DNA of 40,129 nucleotides from Prevotella sp. (GCA_024690505.1 JAILPA010000085.1:1-40129), one strand, 5' to 3'; shown: positions 7,875 to 16,753, counted from the first letter of the stretch. A program made the numbers and translations. Notes: generated from the sequence alone by a model not told the origin.

Positions 7875-9011
7875 TCAGCTTGCCCAGTTCGTCATCCTCC
7901 GCCATAGCCCCTCCAGTGGCCCACGCTGGTGGCCTTTGCCCCCCACCCCGTCGCGGAACCAATAGCGGCAAAAGACATACTGGACTGCTACCATAGCCAT
8001 GCCAATGAGGGCAGCGTAGGTGGTGCCTACCAGGCGGTAGCAGGCCAGGCCATAGCCATAGAAGACGAAGCAGCCTATGACCGACTGCAGCAGATAGTGA
8101 GTGAGACTCATGCGACCAAAGATGCACAAGTGATGCAGCACACCGCGCACACCCGTAGAAGCATACCACAGCGACACCACCGCCGCAACTATCATTATCA
8201 TGACACACAGGTTGTAGACTGGCATCAACCAAGGCTTCAGCACTCCAAGGTCAGCAAAGCTCAATGCCACCACAATGGCAGCCGAGAATGCGGATATGCC
8301 ATGCCAAATCCGCAGGTTCCGCCCACTGTTGTGAAACAAATGATGCCTGCCCAGCTGCATACCCAGTATAAAGAGGCAAAGCAGCTGCGTCAGTCGCCCG
8401 CTGAATATGTTGTAGCGGAGGTTCAGTTCGAAGCCATATCGCAGGTTGTTCGCAGCATTCTCCCAGAACGTGCCGTGCTCATGCAGGGCGAGAGTCTGAC
8501 CGTAGATGTCGAACAGGCGGGAGTGGTCGACAGATGTATGCGTCAGCAGGCAGAACAGCTCCACCGGCTGGATGGCCAGCACACCGATGATGCACCACAC
8601 CATGGGCGACGGCAGATAGCCCACAGGAATGAGCAGCAGGCCGTAGACAGCGTAGAGCATCAGGATGTCGCCATCGTAGAAAGCCACATCCACCAGTCCG
8701 AACAGGAACAGCAGACACATGCGCCAGGCAAACCACACCGCAAACGGCCTACTGCCCCGGTGTCTTTCTTTCATAATGAAGAAGCTCAGTCCGAAGAGCA
8801 TGGCGAAGATGCCATACATCTTACCGCTGAGCAACCATGCCAGCACACTGCCCGCCACACCGTCGCAGGGCAGCGTGAAAGCTACAGACTCCTGGGTGAA
8901 CACGTCAAAATGCTCCACCGCGTGATACAATATGATGCCAGCCACGGCAATGCCTCGCAAAGCATCAGCCACATCTATTCGCGCATGAGGCATACAATGA
9001 GTGCTACACAT
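7875..9011 (-). CDS. DUF418-family polytopic membrane protein
   Basis: The 378-aa product begins near RIDVADALRGIAVAGIILYH, the typical start of DUF418/YeiB-like proteins. About eight to ten hydrophobic spans follow, and the end is GPLEGLWRRMTNW, the family's hallmark C-terminal motif (GPLEWLWR). The protein sits in the inner membrane. The family's biochemical role is not established, although it is related to acyltransferase-like membrane proteins. The ATG at 9011 is in frame, but an ATG at 8993 (MPHARID) fits family starts at least as well. It follows the dehydrogenase gene by 33 bp on the same strand and is probably co-transcribed with it. Confidence 0.85.
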   Translation of the reverse strand: MCSTHCMPHARIDVADALRGIAVAGIILYHAVEHFDVFTQESVAFTLPCDGVAGSVLAWLLSGKMYGIFAMLFGLSFFIMKERHRGSRPFAVWFAWRMCLLFLFGLVDVAFYDGDILMLYAVYGLLLIPVGYLPSPMVWCIIGVLAIQPVELFCLLTHTSVDHSRLFDIYGQTLALHEHGTFWENAANNLRYGFELNLRYNIFSGRLTQLLCLFILGMQLGRHHLFHNSGRNLRIWHGISAFSAAIVVALSFADLGVLKPWLMPVYNLCVMIMIVAAVVSLWYASTGVRGVLHHLCIFGRMSLTHYLLQSVIGCFVFYGYGLACYRLVGTTYAALIGMAMVAVQYVFCRYWFRDGVGGKGHQRGPLEGLWRRMTNWAS

Positions 9012-9044
9012 GCTGTTCTGTGCTGTCCACTAAATGATGCTATG

Positions 9045-10631
9045 TCAGCGGGCCGACACGTACTTGTGGAGTGTTGCCCTGACAGCACCAGGGCCGGCAT
9101 AGAGCTCCTTGACCATGCCCTCTATCTGCTCGCCCAGCCCAGCTTCATAGAGATCCAGCCCGAAGATGTCCTTGCGGCTGTATAGTTGGCGCAATGGGCT
9201 CCAGTCCTGCTCGGGCTTGCCTATTTGAAGCGGTGCCACGATGGTCTGCAGTTCGCTGAGCATGGGGTCGGGCGACGGCTCAAAGGCCGTCAGGTCGTCC
9301 TTCAGTCCTTTTAGGTAGCGGGCATATCCTGCAAGGGTCAGAGGTATGAGCACAAGGTTGGTCTTGTCGAGTCCACGAGCACAATATTTCTTTAATGTTT
9401 CACCAAAACGGATAGGCAGTTTCTGACTGGTATCCATTGCGATACGCTGCGGAGCATCGGGCATGAAGGGATTCGGCAAGCGTCGGTTGATGACGGCTCC
9501 GATAAACTCGTATGGGTTCAGTACGCCAGGGTCGACGACGACAGGCATAGCCTCCATATATCCAATCTTCTGGATAAAAGCTCTGAGGTCATCGTCCTTC
9601 ATCTCAGCGGAAATAAGGGTGTAGCCCAACATGCAACCATAGATGCTCATGGCCGTGTGTAGCGGGTTCAGACAGGTAGTCACCTTCATGGTCTCGACCT
9701 TGTCGACAGTTTCACGGTCAGTATAGAGCGCACCGCCCAGATGCAGCGGCGGACGGCCGTTCGTATAGTTGTCTTCAATGACCAGATACTGCACTTCCTC
9801 GGCATTGACGAAAGGCGCGGTGAAGGTGTGCTTCTCGGTCTCAATGTAGTTGTTGTCCTCGAATCCGTCGACTGCCAGCAGTTCCTTCACTTTCTCGTGG
9901 GGACGCGGCGTAATCTTGTCAATCATCGACCAGGGGAAGGTTATCTTCTTCTCGTCCTTCAGGTAATCGAGGAAGCCTTGTGGCACTAGTCCGTCCTTCA
10001 CCCATCGCTCGGCATAGGCCATGACGCCTGCCTTCACCTTGTCGCCGTTGTGCGAGCAGTTATCCATCGACTGTACGGTCAGGGGCAACTGTCCCGCTTT
10101 CCAGCGCTCATAGAGTAGCAAGCATACCTTACCCATTGCAAACAGAGGACTCATGCCGCGTGCCAGGTCGCCCTCGTTGAAGGTATAGCCCTTCTCGGTG
10201 ATAGTGAATGAAATCATTTGCAGCGAAGGATTCTTGAAAATCTCCACCAGGCGTTGCCAATCGGGGAACTGCGGGTCTGCCTTCAGTGCCTCTGTGACGC
10301 TGGCAATAACTTTCTTCTCTATGGTGCCTGTCGATTGCAGACTCACCAAGAGCGATAGGTTGCCGTAGGGGGCGTAGGCTTTGTCGATGACCTCGAAATC
10401 GAAGGTCTCGGCCACTATCACGCCACGGTCATACTTGCCTGTGTTCAATGCGTTATTGAGGATGGCAGCTGGGAAAGCCCTGAAGATGTTGCCACCACCA
10501 AAGTGCACCCATGTAGGTGCCTGGGCCGTCTTACGGCGCACTGCTTCGATGTCAAACTTGGGAAGCTCGTAGCCTTTGCTCTCCCATTCTGCGGCATTCA
10601 GCCGACCGCTAAGGATGTCGTTAAGTTTCAT
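9045..10631 (-). CDS. Mannitol dehydrogenase / fructuronate reductase family enzyme
   Basis: The 528-aa product is a polyol-specific long-chain dehydrogenase/reductase. Its N-terminal Rossmann domain has FGGGNIFRAF at residues 44-53. The catalytic part carries the conserved Lys of SMIDKITPR (K239) and the Asn/His pair of CLNPLHTA (N322, H325). It should carry out NAD-dependent reduction of a keto-sugar or keto-acid such as fructuronate, or polyol oxidation. Sequence alone does not fix the substrate, and no uronate-pathway genes lie beside it. It is slightly longer than E. coli UxuB (about 486 aa). A strong promoter lies at 10665-10696, and the DUF418 gene follows. Confidence 0.85.
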   Translation of the reverse strand: MKLNDILSGRLNAAEWESKGYELPKFDIEAVRRKTAQAPTWVHFGGGNIFRAFPAAILNNALNTGKYDRGVIVAETFDFEVIDKAYAPYGNLSLLVSLQSTGTIEKKVIASVTEALKADPQFPDWQRLVEIFKNPSLQMISFTITEKGYTFNEGDLARGMSPLFAMGKVCLLLYERWKAGQLPLTVQSMDNCSHNGDKVKAGVMAYAERWVKDGLVPQGFLDYLKDEKKITFPWSMIDKITPRPHEKVKELLAVDGFEDNNYIETEKHTFTAPFVNAEEVQYLVIEDNYTNGRPPLHLGGALYTDRETVDKVETMKVTTCLNPLHTAMSIYGCMLGYTLISAEMKDDDLRAFIQKIGYMEAMPVVVDPGVLNPYEFIGAVINRRLPNPFMPDAPQRIAMDTSQKLPIRFGETLKKYCARGLDKTNLVLIPLTLAGYARYLKGLKDDLTAFEPSPDPMLSELQTIVAPLQIGKPEQDWSPLRQLYSRKDIFGLDLYEAGLGEQIEGMVKELYAGPGAVRATLHKYVSAR

Positions 10632-10664
10632 TACAAATGGTTTTTTACGTTAGTTATATTTTTG

Positions 10665-10696
10665 CAAAATTAAGCATTTTGTGTTGAATGAACAAA
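10665..10696 (-). promoter_or_regulatory. Promoter of the mannitol dehydrogenase family gene
   Basis: On the minus strand TTTG (10693-10696), then 20 bp, then TAATTTTG (10665-10672) is an exact match to the Bacteroidetes TTTG-N20-TAnnTTTG form. It lies 34 bp upstream of the ATG at 10631. Confidence 0.75.
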
Positions 10697-10713
10697 TAAA
10701 AACGAAAAAAAGT

Positions 10714-10748
10714 GGTGCGAAAGCACTGGGGAAGTGTACTTTCGCACC
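10714..10748 (-). terminator. Second of two tandem terminators after ilvC
   Basis: A perfect 10-bp inverted repeat (GGTGCGAAAG at 10714-10723, CTTTCGCACC at 10739-10748) is followed on the minus strand by a run of seven T. It lies only 18 bp upstream of the next promoter's -33 box. Confidence 0.7.
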
Positions 10749-10755
10749 TAAAAAA

Positions 10756-10800
10756 GGTTCAAAGCAGGAATGTGTTGATGGGGTTTCTCCCCTTTGAACC
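10756..10800 (-). terminator. First terminator after ilvC
   Basis: The minus-strand stem GGTTCAAAG/CTTTGAACC (10792-10800 with 10756-10764) has an inner GGGG/CCCC hairpin and is followed directly by TTTTTT. It starts 34 bp after the ilvC stop. Confidence 0.8.
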
Positions 10801-10834
10801 AATTGACGGGCATTAACGCTGCTGTAGGCACACG

Positions 10835-11884
10835 TTAATCCTCGTTGTTCTCGGGACGCAACTGGCGCACGACAGCACCTGCACGCCACATCTCCTGATT
10901 GCGCATGGCCTCAAGTTCTTTCTCCAGTCCGGCACGGTAGTCGGGCTTAGAATTGGCGTCGATACTGATCTGAGCCTCATTGCCTGTCAGCACAGAATAG
11001 TAGAGCCACTCCATGACAGGCTTGATGGCATCGTGGAATCGGGGAGCCCAGTCGAGAGCACCGCGCTGTGCTGTGGTAGAGCAGTTGGCATACATCCAAT
11101 CCATGCCTCTCTCGCCAAAGAGCGGGCCAAGGCTTTGGGTCAGCTCCTCAACGGTCTCGTTGAATGCCTCCGAGGGGGAGTGTCCATGCTCGCGCAGCAC
11201 TTCGTACTGTGCAAGGAGCAGTCCCTGAATGGCACCCATCAGGCTGCCACGCTCACCCGTCAGGTCACTGGTAGCCTCGCGCTGGAATGTTGTCTTGAAC
11301 AGATAGCCTGCACCAATACCGATACCGAAGGCAATGGTTTTCTCCTCAGCCTTGCCGCTGGCATCCTGGTGAACGGCATACGAGCAGTTCAGGCCGCGAC
11401 CTTCGCAGAACATGGTACGCAGGCTGGTGCCGCTGCCCTTCGGAGCCACCATGATGACATCGACATCCTTCGGGGGTACAACACCCGTGCGGTCGCTCCA
11501 GTTGATGGCAAAGCCATGACTGTAGTAGAGCGTCTTGCCCGGAGTGAGGTATTGCTTGATAGTGGGCCAAACCTGAATCTGACCAGCGTCACTGAGAAGC
11601 ATACACAGGATAGTGCCCTTCTGGGCTGCCTCTTCGATAGAGAAGAGAGTCTTGCCCGGCACCCAGCCGTCGGCCACTGCCTTGTCGTAGGTCTTGCCCT
11701 GACGCTGGCCAACGATGACGTTAAAGCCGTTGTCGCGCAGATTGCAGGCCTGACCGGGACCTTGAATGCCATAGCCAATGACGGCAATGACCTCGTTCTT
11801 CAATACTTCGTGTGCTTTCTCGAGTGAGAACTCTTTGCTGGTGACTACAGTTTCAATGACGCCACCAAAATTCATTTCTGCCAT
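10835..11884 (-). CDS. ilvC: Ketol-acid reductoisomerase (NADP+)
   Basis: IlvC converts acetolactate or acetohydroxybutyrate to the dihydroxy acids of valine and isoleucine synthesis (cytosolic, Mg2+- and NADPH-dependent). The 349-aa length fits the class I family. The Rossmann motif IAVIGYGIQGPGQ is at residues 33-45 and the cofactor loop GQRQGKTYDKA follows. The knotted C-terminal domain has the metal-ligand region SDLTGERGSLMGAIQGLL and the EAFNETVEELTQ helix. The ATG at 11884 (MAEMNF) is preferred; M4 is possible. It stands alone between a strong promoter (12019-12050) and two terminators. The other ilv genes are about 20 kb away on the same strand. Confidence 0.97.
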   Translation of the reverse strand: MAEMNFGGVIETVVTSKEFSLEKAHEVLKNEVIAVIGYGIQGPGQACNLRDNGFNVIVGQRQGKTYDKAVADGWVPGKTLFSIEEAAQKGTILCMLLSDAGQIQVWPTIKQYLTPGKTLYYSHGFAINWSDRTGVVPPKDVDVIMVAPKGSGTSLRTMFCEGRGLNCSYAVHQDASGKAEEKTIAFGIGIGAGYLFKTTFQREATSDLTGERGSLMGAIQGLLLAQYEVLREHGHSPSEAFNETVEELTQSLGPLFGERGMDWMYANCSTTAQRGALDWAPRFHDAIKPVMEWLYYSVLTGNEAQISIDANSKPDYRAGLEKELEAMRNQEMWRAGAVVRQLRPENNED

Positions 11885-11937
11885 AATTGCATCATGTTTT
11901 TATTTAGTTGAACTTGTCCGTCAGAGCCATGCCTGCC

Positions 11938-12012
11938 CTACACGAGGGCCGTCGTCTTACTGGTCTCACCCTCGCCCTTCACGAGAACGAGGCTACGGAT
12001 GATATATATAAT
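11938..12012 (-). promoter_or_regulatory. Candidate leader region of ilvC with an Ile/Leu/Val-rich reading frame
   Basis: The ilvC transcript should begin near 12012 and carry about 125 nt before the ATG. One frame reads IIYIIRSLVLV, continues KGEGETSKTTALV and stops with TAG at 11938-11940: 11 of 24 codons are Ile, Leu or Val. The RNA can form competing pairings: CCTCG with CGAGG, CGAGGG with CCCTCG, and GCCCT with AGGGC. This is what an attenuation leader would look like. Against it, the frame has no ATG (it would need ATT, or a GTG after the rich run) and there is no U-tract terminator before ilvC. Treat it as a hypothesis. Confidence 0.35.
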
Positions 12013-12018
12013 CGCCTG

Positions 12019-12050
12019 CAAAGATAACAAATAGCAACGAAACGGCCAAA
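12019..12050 (-). promoter_or_regulatory. Promoter of ilvC
   Basis: On the minus strand TTTG (12047-12050), then 20 bp, then TATCTTTG (12019-12026) is an exact match to the Bacteroidetes promoter. It predicts a leader of about 125 nt before ilvC. Confidence 0.8.
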
Positions 12051-12117
12051 TTTTATACCGTTTTTTTGCATAACCGATCATATCTGCCCCAAATTGGAAT
12101 GACAACACCTTCTCGGC

Positions 12118-12340
12118 AAAGGACAGCTTCATCCACAAAGAAGGACAGCTTTGAGGTCGAAGAAGGACAACTTCATCCGCAAAGAAGGACAACTTTGAGG
12201 TCGAAGAAGGACAACTTCATCCACAAAGAAGGACAGCTTTGAGGTCGAGGAAGGACAACTTCATCCGCAAAGAAGGACAGCTTTGAGGTCGGGGAAGGAC
12301 AACTTCATCCGCAAAGAAGGACAGCTTCGTCAACAAGAAG
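12118..12340. repeat. Array B: ten 22-bp units, alternating two variants
   Basis: Core dyads start at 12118 and every 22 bp up to 12316. Most have the form GAAG-GACAR-CTTY. The left half of each unit is nearly constant (AAGGACARCT). The right half alternates strictly between TTGAGGTCG-type and TCATCCRC-type, giving a 44-bp higher-order repeat. The word AAGGACAGCTTTGAGG is shared with array D, 17 kb away. It lies in the divergent region between ilvC and the DUF3943 gene. There is no coding periodicity and there are no unique spacers, so it is neither a gene nor a CRISPR. Confidence 0.9.
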
Positions 12341-12425
12341 AAATTCGTTGTATAAAGATTGTACTGGCCAAAAGTGTTTTAATTGAAATTAACATTCTTG
12401 AGGGGATTCTCACAAAATAAATTTA

Positions 12426-12433
12426 TATTTTTG
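12426..12433 (+). promoter_or_regulatory. Possible -7 box of the DUF3943 gene
   Basis: TATTTTTG matches TAnnTTTG, about 100 bp upstream of the ATG at 12536. The nearest TTG is 25 bp upstream, too far for a good -33 element. Confidence 0.4.
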
Positions 12434-12535
12434 CCAAAAATGTTCCATTATATATGTCTTATCCATCTTACAGATCTACGGCATGAGAATCTGATTACGA
12501 CAAGAATTACTTGAAATAATAAAACTATCATAATT

Positions 12536-14893
12536 ATGAAGAAAACTGTTCTAATTCTGATTTCCGCTGCCATAATGGCGGTAACGGGCTTACAGGCACA
12601 AGAGCAAAACCAGCAGAGCAACTCCAGCGTGGGATTGGGGCTCATCACCATTTCCGACTCTGTGAAGGGCGTACAGTTGTCGCCTGTCACTAACATTGCC
12701 GAGCACATATCGGGCCTACAACTCTCTGGCTTCAGCAACGTGGCCTACGATGGAATGAAGGGGCTTCAACTCTCTGCCCTCAACAACATTGCCATCGGTG
12801 AAGCCAACGGTGTGCAGCTGACAGGCTTCAATAACCAGAACGTGGGCACACTGAAGGGCGTGCAGATAGCCTTCCGCAACCAGACCGACACCCTGAAAGG
12901 CGTACAGGTGGGACTGTTCAACAGCGTGAACCACGACTACCAGAATGGTGTGCAGGTGGGACTGATAAACTACTCGCACGACACAGAGTCGAAACGCTAC
13001 GGCCTCATCAACGTCAATCCAAACACACGCATCGACGTCATGGCTTTCGCCGGCACCAGCTCGAAGGCAAACATGGCCCTGCGCTTCCGCAACCGCTCCA
13101 CCTACAACATCATTGGTGTCGGTACGCACTACATGGGCCTCGACGAGAAATTCTCAGGCGCCCTGTTCTATCGTATCGGACAGTATTTTGAGCTGACACC
13201 GAATCTGACGCTCAGCGGCGACGTAGGCTTCTTCCACATCGAGACCTTCAAGGAGCATTCCACCGAAGCCCCCTCACGCCTGTACTCCCTGGAGGCCCGT
13301 CTGAACCTCGACTATCAGCTGACCGACAAGGTGGGCCTCTTCGGCACTGTGGGTTACGGCGACACCCGCTACTACCATCACCGCGACCACTTCCGCGACC
13401 GTATGATTGGAGAAGTGGGACTCACCTACCGCTATAGCAGCTTCAACAGCCAGAAAGAGCATAGCTTCCATCTCCATTCGGCAGAGGACATGAAGGGTGG
13501 CGACGACAGCCGCTTCGCCCTGGTGCCAAAGCCCAACCTGCTGCGCACGGCAGCCATGATAACCGCACTGAATGTGTTTGTGAACCGATGGGATACCTGG
13601 GTGCTCAACGAGGAATTCTCAAGGATTAGCCTTAATAGTATAGAGCACAACTTCAGGCACGCCTTCGTGTGGGATAATGACAACTTCAGCACCAACCTGT
13701 TTGCACACCCCTACCACGGCAACCTATACTTCAACTCTGCACGCAGCAATGGTTTCAACTTCTGGCAGTCATATCCCTGCGCACTGGGCGGCTCGCTCAT
13801 GTGGGAGTTCTTCGGTGAAATCACTCCGCCTGCCATCAACGACATCATAGCGACATCCGTAGGTGGCACCTGCATCGGTGAAATAACCTTCCGCATCAGC
13901 GACCTCTTCTACGATGACCGCGAGATGGGGTTCAGCCGCTTCCTGCGCGAGCTCGGTGGTGCCGTCGTATCGCCCATGAAGGGACTCAAGCGCTTGCTCA
14001 CCGGCGAAGCATGGGAAGTGAAGAACAGCCACTACCTCCACCACGACTACAGCCGCATCCCCGTGAGCTACAGCATCTCTGTCGGGTCGCGCTACCTGGC
14101 TGACGACCGTGCGCTGTTCCGAGGCGAACACAACCCCTATCTGGAGCTGGGCATGGAGTACGGCGATGCCTACGACAACGAAGAGAACAAGCCCTTCTCC
14201 TATTTCCGTTCACAAGTGACGTTCGGATTCTCTAAGAACCAGCCTGCCGTCAACCGCCTCAACCTCATGGGACGCCTCTGGGGCACACCCCTCGCCGACA
14301 CGAAAAAGTTCGAGGCCGACTTCGGCATCTTCCAGCACTTCAACTTTTACAATTCCGAAGCTGTAAAGGACGGCACCGACCTTATCCCCTACCGCATCAG
14401 CGAGGCAGCATCAGTAGGACCGGGCCTTATCTACCGCTTCCCACAATTAGAGGAACGCATGAACCTTGAGCAGCGCGTTTTCCTTAGCGGCATACTGCTA
14501 GGAGGCTCTCTCAGCGACTACCTGTACATCCAAGAGCGCGACTACAACATGGGTAGCGGCTTCTCGGCCAAGGTGCAGACCTACATGGACATCAAGAAGA
14601 TTGGCTACATGCACATCGATGCCAACTACTTCCACATCTTCACATGGAAAGGCTATGACCGTTCGGAGTGGATTGGTAAGGAGGGATTCGACCTCGATTA
14701 CACCAATGCACAGGGCGATCCTGGCAACACCCGCATGATGGCATTCAATGCCGACTTTGGACTCTACCTCAGCAGTCACCTTAGCATCGCAGTGCGTGGC
14801 AGCTACTTCTGGCGCCATGCACATTATCGCGACTTCAAGGACGTGGATGCCAAGACCTTTGAAATACGTGCCGGATTAACCTACAGGCTATAG
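12536..14893 (+). CDS. DUF3943 outer-membrane protein with N-terminal surface repeats
   Basis: The 785-aa product has a signal peptide (MKKTVLILISAAIMAVTGLQAQ). Residues about 40-155 are a run of short repeats of the type KGVQLSGF-N and GVQVGLFN, like the LA_2272-type surface repeats, probably stacked beta strands. The rest is a DUF3943-like domain (RWDTWVLNEEFSR, the HPYHGNLYF motif and FFGEITPPAINDI), rich in aromatic amphipathic strands. The last strand ends in TYRL with a terminal Leu, suggesting an outer-membrane barrel. Substrate and role are unknown. It is divergent from ilvC across array B and convergent with the GH35-like gene. Confidence 0.85.
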   Translation: MKKTVLILISAAIMAVTGLQAQEQNQQSNSSVGLGLITISDSVKGVQLSPVTNIAEHISGLQLSGFSNVAYDGMKGLQLSALNNIAIGEANGVQLTGFNNQNVGTLKGVQIAFRNQTDTLKGVQVGLFNSVNHDYQNGVQVGLINYSHDTESKRYGLINVNPNTRIDVMAFAGTSSKANMALRFRNRSTYNIIGVGTHYMGLDEKFSGALFYRIGQYFELTPNLTLSGDVGFFHIETFKEHSTEAPSRLYSLEARLNLDYQLTDKVGLFGTVGYGDTRYYHHRDHFRDRMIGEVGLTYRYSSFNSQKEHSFHLHSAEDMKGGDDSRFALVPKPNLLRTAAMITALNVFVNRWDTWVLNEEFSRISLNSIEHNFRHAFVWDNDNFSTNLFAHPYHGNLYFNSARSNGFNFWQSYPCALGGSLMWEFFGEITPPAINDIIATSVGGTCIGEITFRISDLFYDDREMGFSRFLRELGGAVVSPMKGLKRLLTGEAWEVKNSHYLHHDYSRIPVSYSISVGSRYLADDRALFRGEHNPYLELGMEYGDAYDNEENKPFSYFRSQVTFGFSKNQPAVNRLNLMGRLWGTPLADTKKFEADFGIFQHFNFYNSEAVKDGTDLIPYRISEAASVGPGLIYRFPQLEERMNLEQRVFLSGILLGGSLSDYLYIQERDYNMGSGFSAKVQTYMDIKKIGYMHIDANYFHIFTWKGYDRSEWIGKEGFDLDYTNAQGDPGNTRMMAFNADFGLYLSSHLSIAVRGSYFWRHAHYRDFKDVDAKTFEIRAGLTYRL

Positions 14894-14950
14894 TTCAAAA
14901 GACTGTAACACGGCCAAATATGGAGCGTAACACGCCGCGTGACACTCTTC

Positions 14951-14959
14951 GGGGGGGGG
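14951..14959 (+). repeat. G9 homopolymer between convergent genes
   Basis: Nine consecutive G lie in the 81-bp gap between the DUF3943 and GH35-like stop codons. It touches no reading frame used here and is a likely site of slippage or sequencing error. Two copies of the short word GTAACAC precede it. Confidence 0.6.
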
Positions 14960-14974
14960 ATTTTTATGAAACAG

Positions 14975-16753
14975 TCATTGTGGGCCATATTCATACAATT
15001 TCACATGCAGAATCTTCCATGCACCACAGGCAATACGGGCATGACGTCCTTGATGATCCTGGTCTCCATTCTCACGACGGACGTAGCGAATATGTCCCTT
15101 ATCGTCGATGTTGACCTCATCGACGAAACCAATTCCCAAGCGCTTGCCCTGGAATGGCCTTGACGGCTGAGCGGAAGCCGGGGCAGCCGCACCGTTGGCC
15201 ACGAAGCCGTCTTCTCCCAAGACCGTTTCTTCAGCATAGGCTTTCTCGTAGGCTGTTGCGAAGCTCACCACCACGCCTGAGCCAGCCAGAAGATACTCGT
15301 CTTTAGACAATTTCACAATGACAGCACCACCTTCAGGCCACTCCGAGCCGTCAGTGGCACGTGAATCCCAAGGCAGCGTGAAATAGTGACGGCAAGTCAA
15401 TACGTTCGAGCCGTCGTTGATGATACGCTCTTTATCCTGACGGTCGAAAAGGACACCCCAGGTTTTCAGTGAAGAGGGTAATGTGAAACGTGAAGCGACA
15501 TTGACATCATTGGCGGTCGCATGGACACCGTTTCTGTCAGAATCGGGTTTTAGGTAATAAATCTGACGGATAAGGTTGTATGCTTTCGTCAGGTTCTCCA
15601 CATCCTGGTGCGAGGACTGGTCGATGGCGAAAGGTGAGAAGCCAATGGCATGGTGCTCACCAAAAGCGTAGAGGGCACGCACGCCACTGTTTTGGCAGCA
15701 TCGGGTCTCGGGAATAAAGAGCGGATTGCCCGGCAGGGCATACTGATCGGCCCATCCCTTAAAGCCCGTGTCGTAGATATCGGGAGCCAACAGCAACAGC
15801 TCTGGTGCACCAGCTCGCCACAGGTCGATGAGGTGTGCCAGCGGGCCTGCCGACGGGTATTGCCCGGGCAGCCTGCCGCGGCTGTTCATGGCTGCGTTCA
15901 CATAGAGTGGCATCTGCGTGTACTGGCGAGCCGTACGGCAGAGTCGGCCCACATACCGGGCATAGTAGTAAGCCATGAAAATCTCGTCAGCAAAGATGTC
16001 GTTGCCAAAGAGCTCCTGCCACGAAGGATTTCTGGAACTAAGCTGCGACACCTGAATGCGCGACGCCAACCATGGGTGGAGCGACTTCTGGTTTTGCCTC
16101 AGATAAGTCAACAACTCCTTGGGTACACCTTTATGATATACGTCATCGGCTAACCTCGAATGGTCACGGGCTGCCTCCAGCATACCTATCTCATTCTCCA
16201 CCTGAATCATGGAGACTACGTCACTGCCTCTCTCGACTACATGGCGCACGAAAGCATCAAATGCACGATTGTCGGCTTGAAACACTGACTCGGAGAAACA
16301 GCTTGCTATCTCAAGAGGCTTGCCATCGGCCGTACATGCTCGGGGGAAGCGCTTCACGTCCTGCTTGAACCACAGCGGTGCATAGCACGACATGGAATTC
16401 TTCCACACGCCAAACCACAGGAACACCACTTTCAACTGGTTCTGACGCGCCTGATGGATAGTGCGGTCGACAAGGGCGAAGTCGAACTGTCCTTCTTTTG
16501 GTTCCATTAAATCCCAGTAGACAGGCACGAGTACGGTGTTCAGGCCATATTGAACCATTTTGGGAATGACAGAATCAATGTCGGCCAGGCATGACACCGC
16601 GGAATTGCTTAGCTCGCCACCAAGAATAGGGACGGCATTGGTGCTGATACGAACCTTTGTCACATTTCCTTTCCGTTGCGACTGTGCGTTGACAGTGGAT
16701 ATGGAGGAAACAAACATGATGAGTGCTGCCCCGATGGTGAAGATTGATCTCAT
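14975..16753 (-). CDS. GH35/DUF5597 beta-galactosidase-like secreted glycosidase
   Basis: The 592-aa product has a signal peptide cleaved near STVNAQ, so it should be periplasmic. A TIM-barrel begins with GGELSNS and LNTVLVPVYWDLMEPKEGQFDF (written as a motif, residues 45-92). The proposed acid/base is E188 in QVENEIG and the nucleophile is E349 in LFIPETR. A C-terminal beta domain of the DUF5597 type follows. Family members are beta-galactosidases or related exo-glycosidases acting on plant or host glycans. The exact sugar cannot be read from sequence. It is a single gene with its own -7 box directly behind the mutB terminator, and no polysaccharide-utilisation (susC/susD) genes are nearby. 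Confidence 0.85.
   Translation of the reverse strand: MRSIFTIGAALIMFVSSISTVNAQSQRKGNVTKVRISTNAVPILGGELSNSAVSCLADIDSVIPKMVQYGLNTVLVPVYWDLMEPKEGQFDFALVDRTIHQARQNQLKVVFLWFGVWKNSMSCYAPLWFKQDVKRFPRACTADGKPLEIASCFSESVFQADNRAFDAFVRHVVERGSDVVSMIQVENEIGMLEAARDHSRLADDVYHKGVPKELLTYLRQNQKSLHPWLASRIQVSQLSSRNPSWQELFGNDIFADEIFMAYYYARYVGRLCRTARQYTQMPLYVNAAMNSRGRLPGQYPSAGPLAHLIDLWRAGAPELLLLAPDIYDTGFKGWADQYALPGNPLFIPETRCCQNSGVRALYAFGEHHAIGFSPFAIDQSSHQDVENLTKAYNLIRQIYYLKPDSDRNGVHATANDVNVASRFTLPSSLKTWGVLFDRQDKERIINDGSNVLTCRHYFTLPWDSRATDGSEWPEGGAVIVKLSKDEYLLAGSGVVVSFATAYEKAYAEETVLGEDGFVANGAAAPASAQPSRPFQGKRLGIGFVDEVNIDDKGHIRYVRRENGDQDHQGRHARIACGAWKILHVKLYEYGPQ

Noticed and set aside
7929..9185. 418-aa plus-strand open frame
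   Set aside because: It is antisense to the DUF418 gene and the dehydrogenase end, whose motifs are clear. It has no domain and no promoter.
10714..10764. A fifth 22-bp array
   Set aside because: Some AAAG and CTTT words occur, but the spacing and symmetry are explained by two terminators.
11938..12192. 84-aa minus-strand protein across array B
   Set aside because: Most of it is repeat array and promoter sequence. Only its last 24 codons, in the ilvC leader, are worth keeping.
12118..12340. CRISPR array
   Set aside because: Units are 22 bp throughout with no unique spacers and no cas genes nearby.
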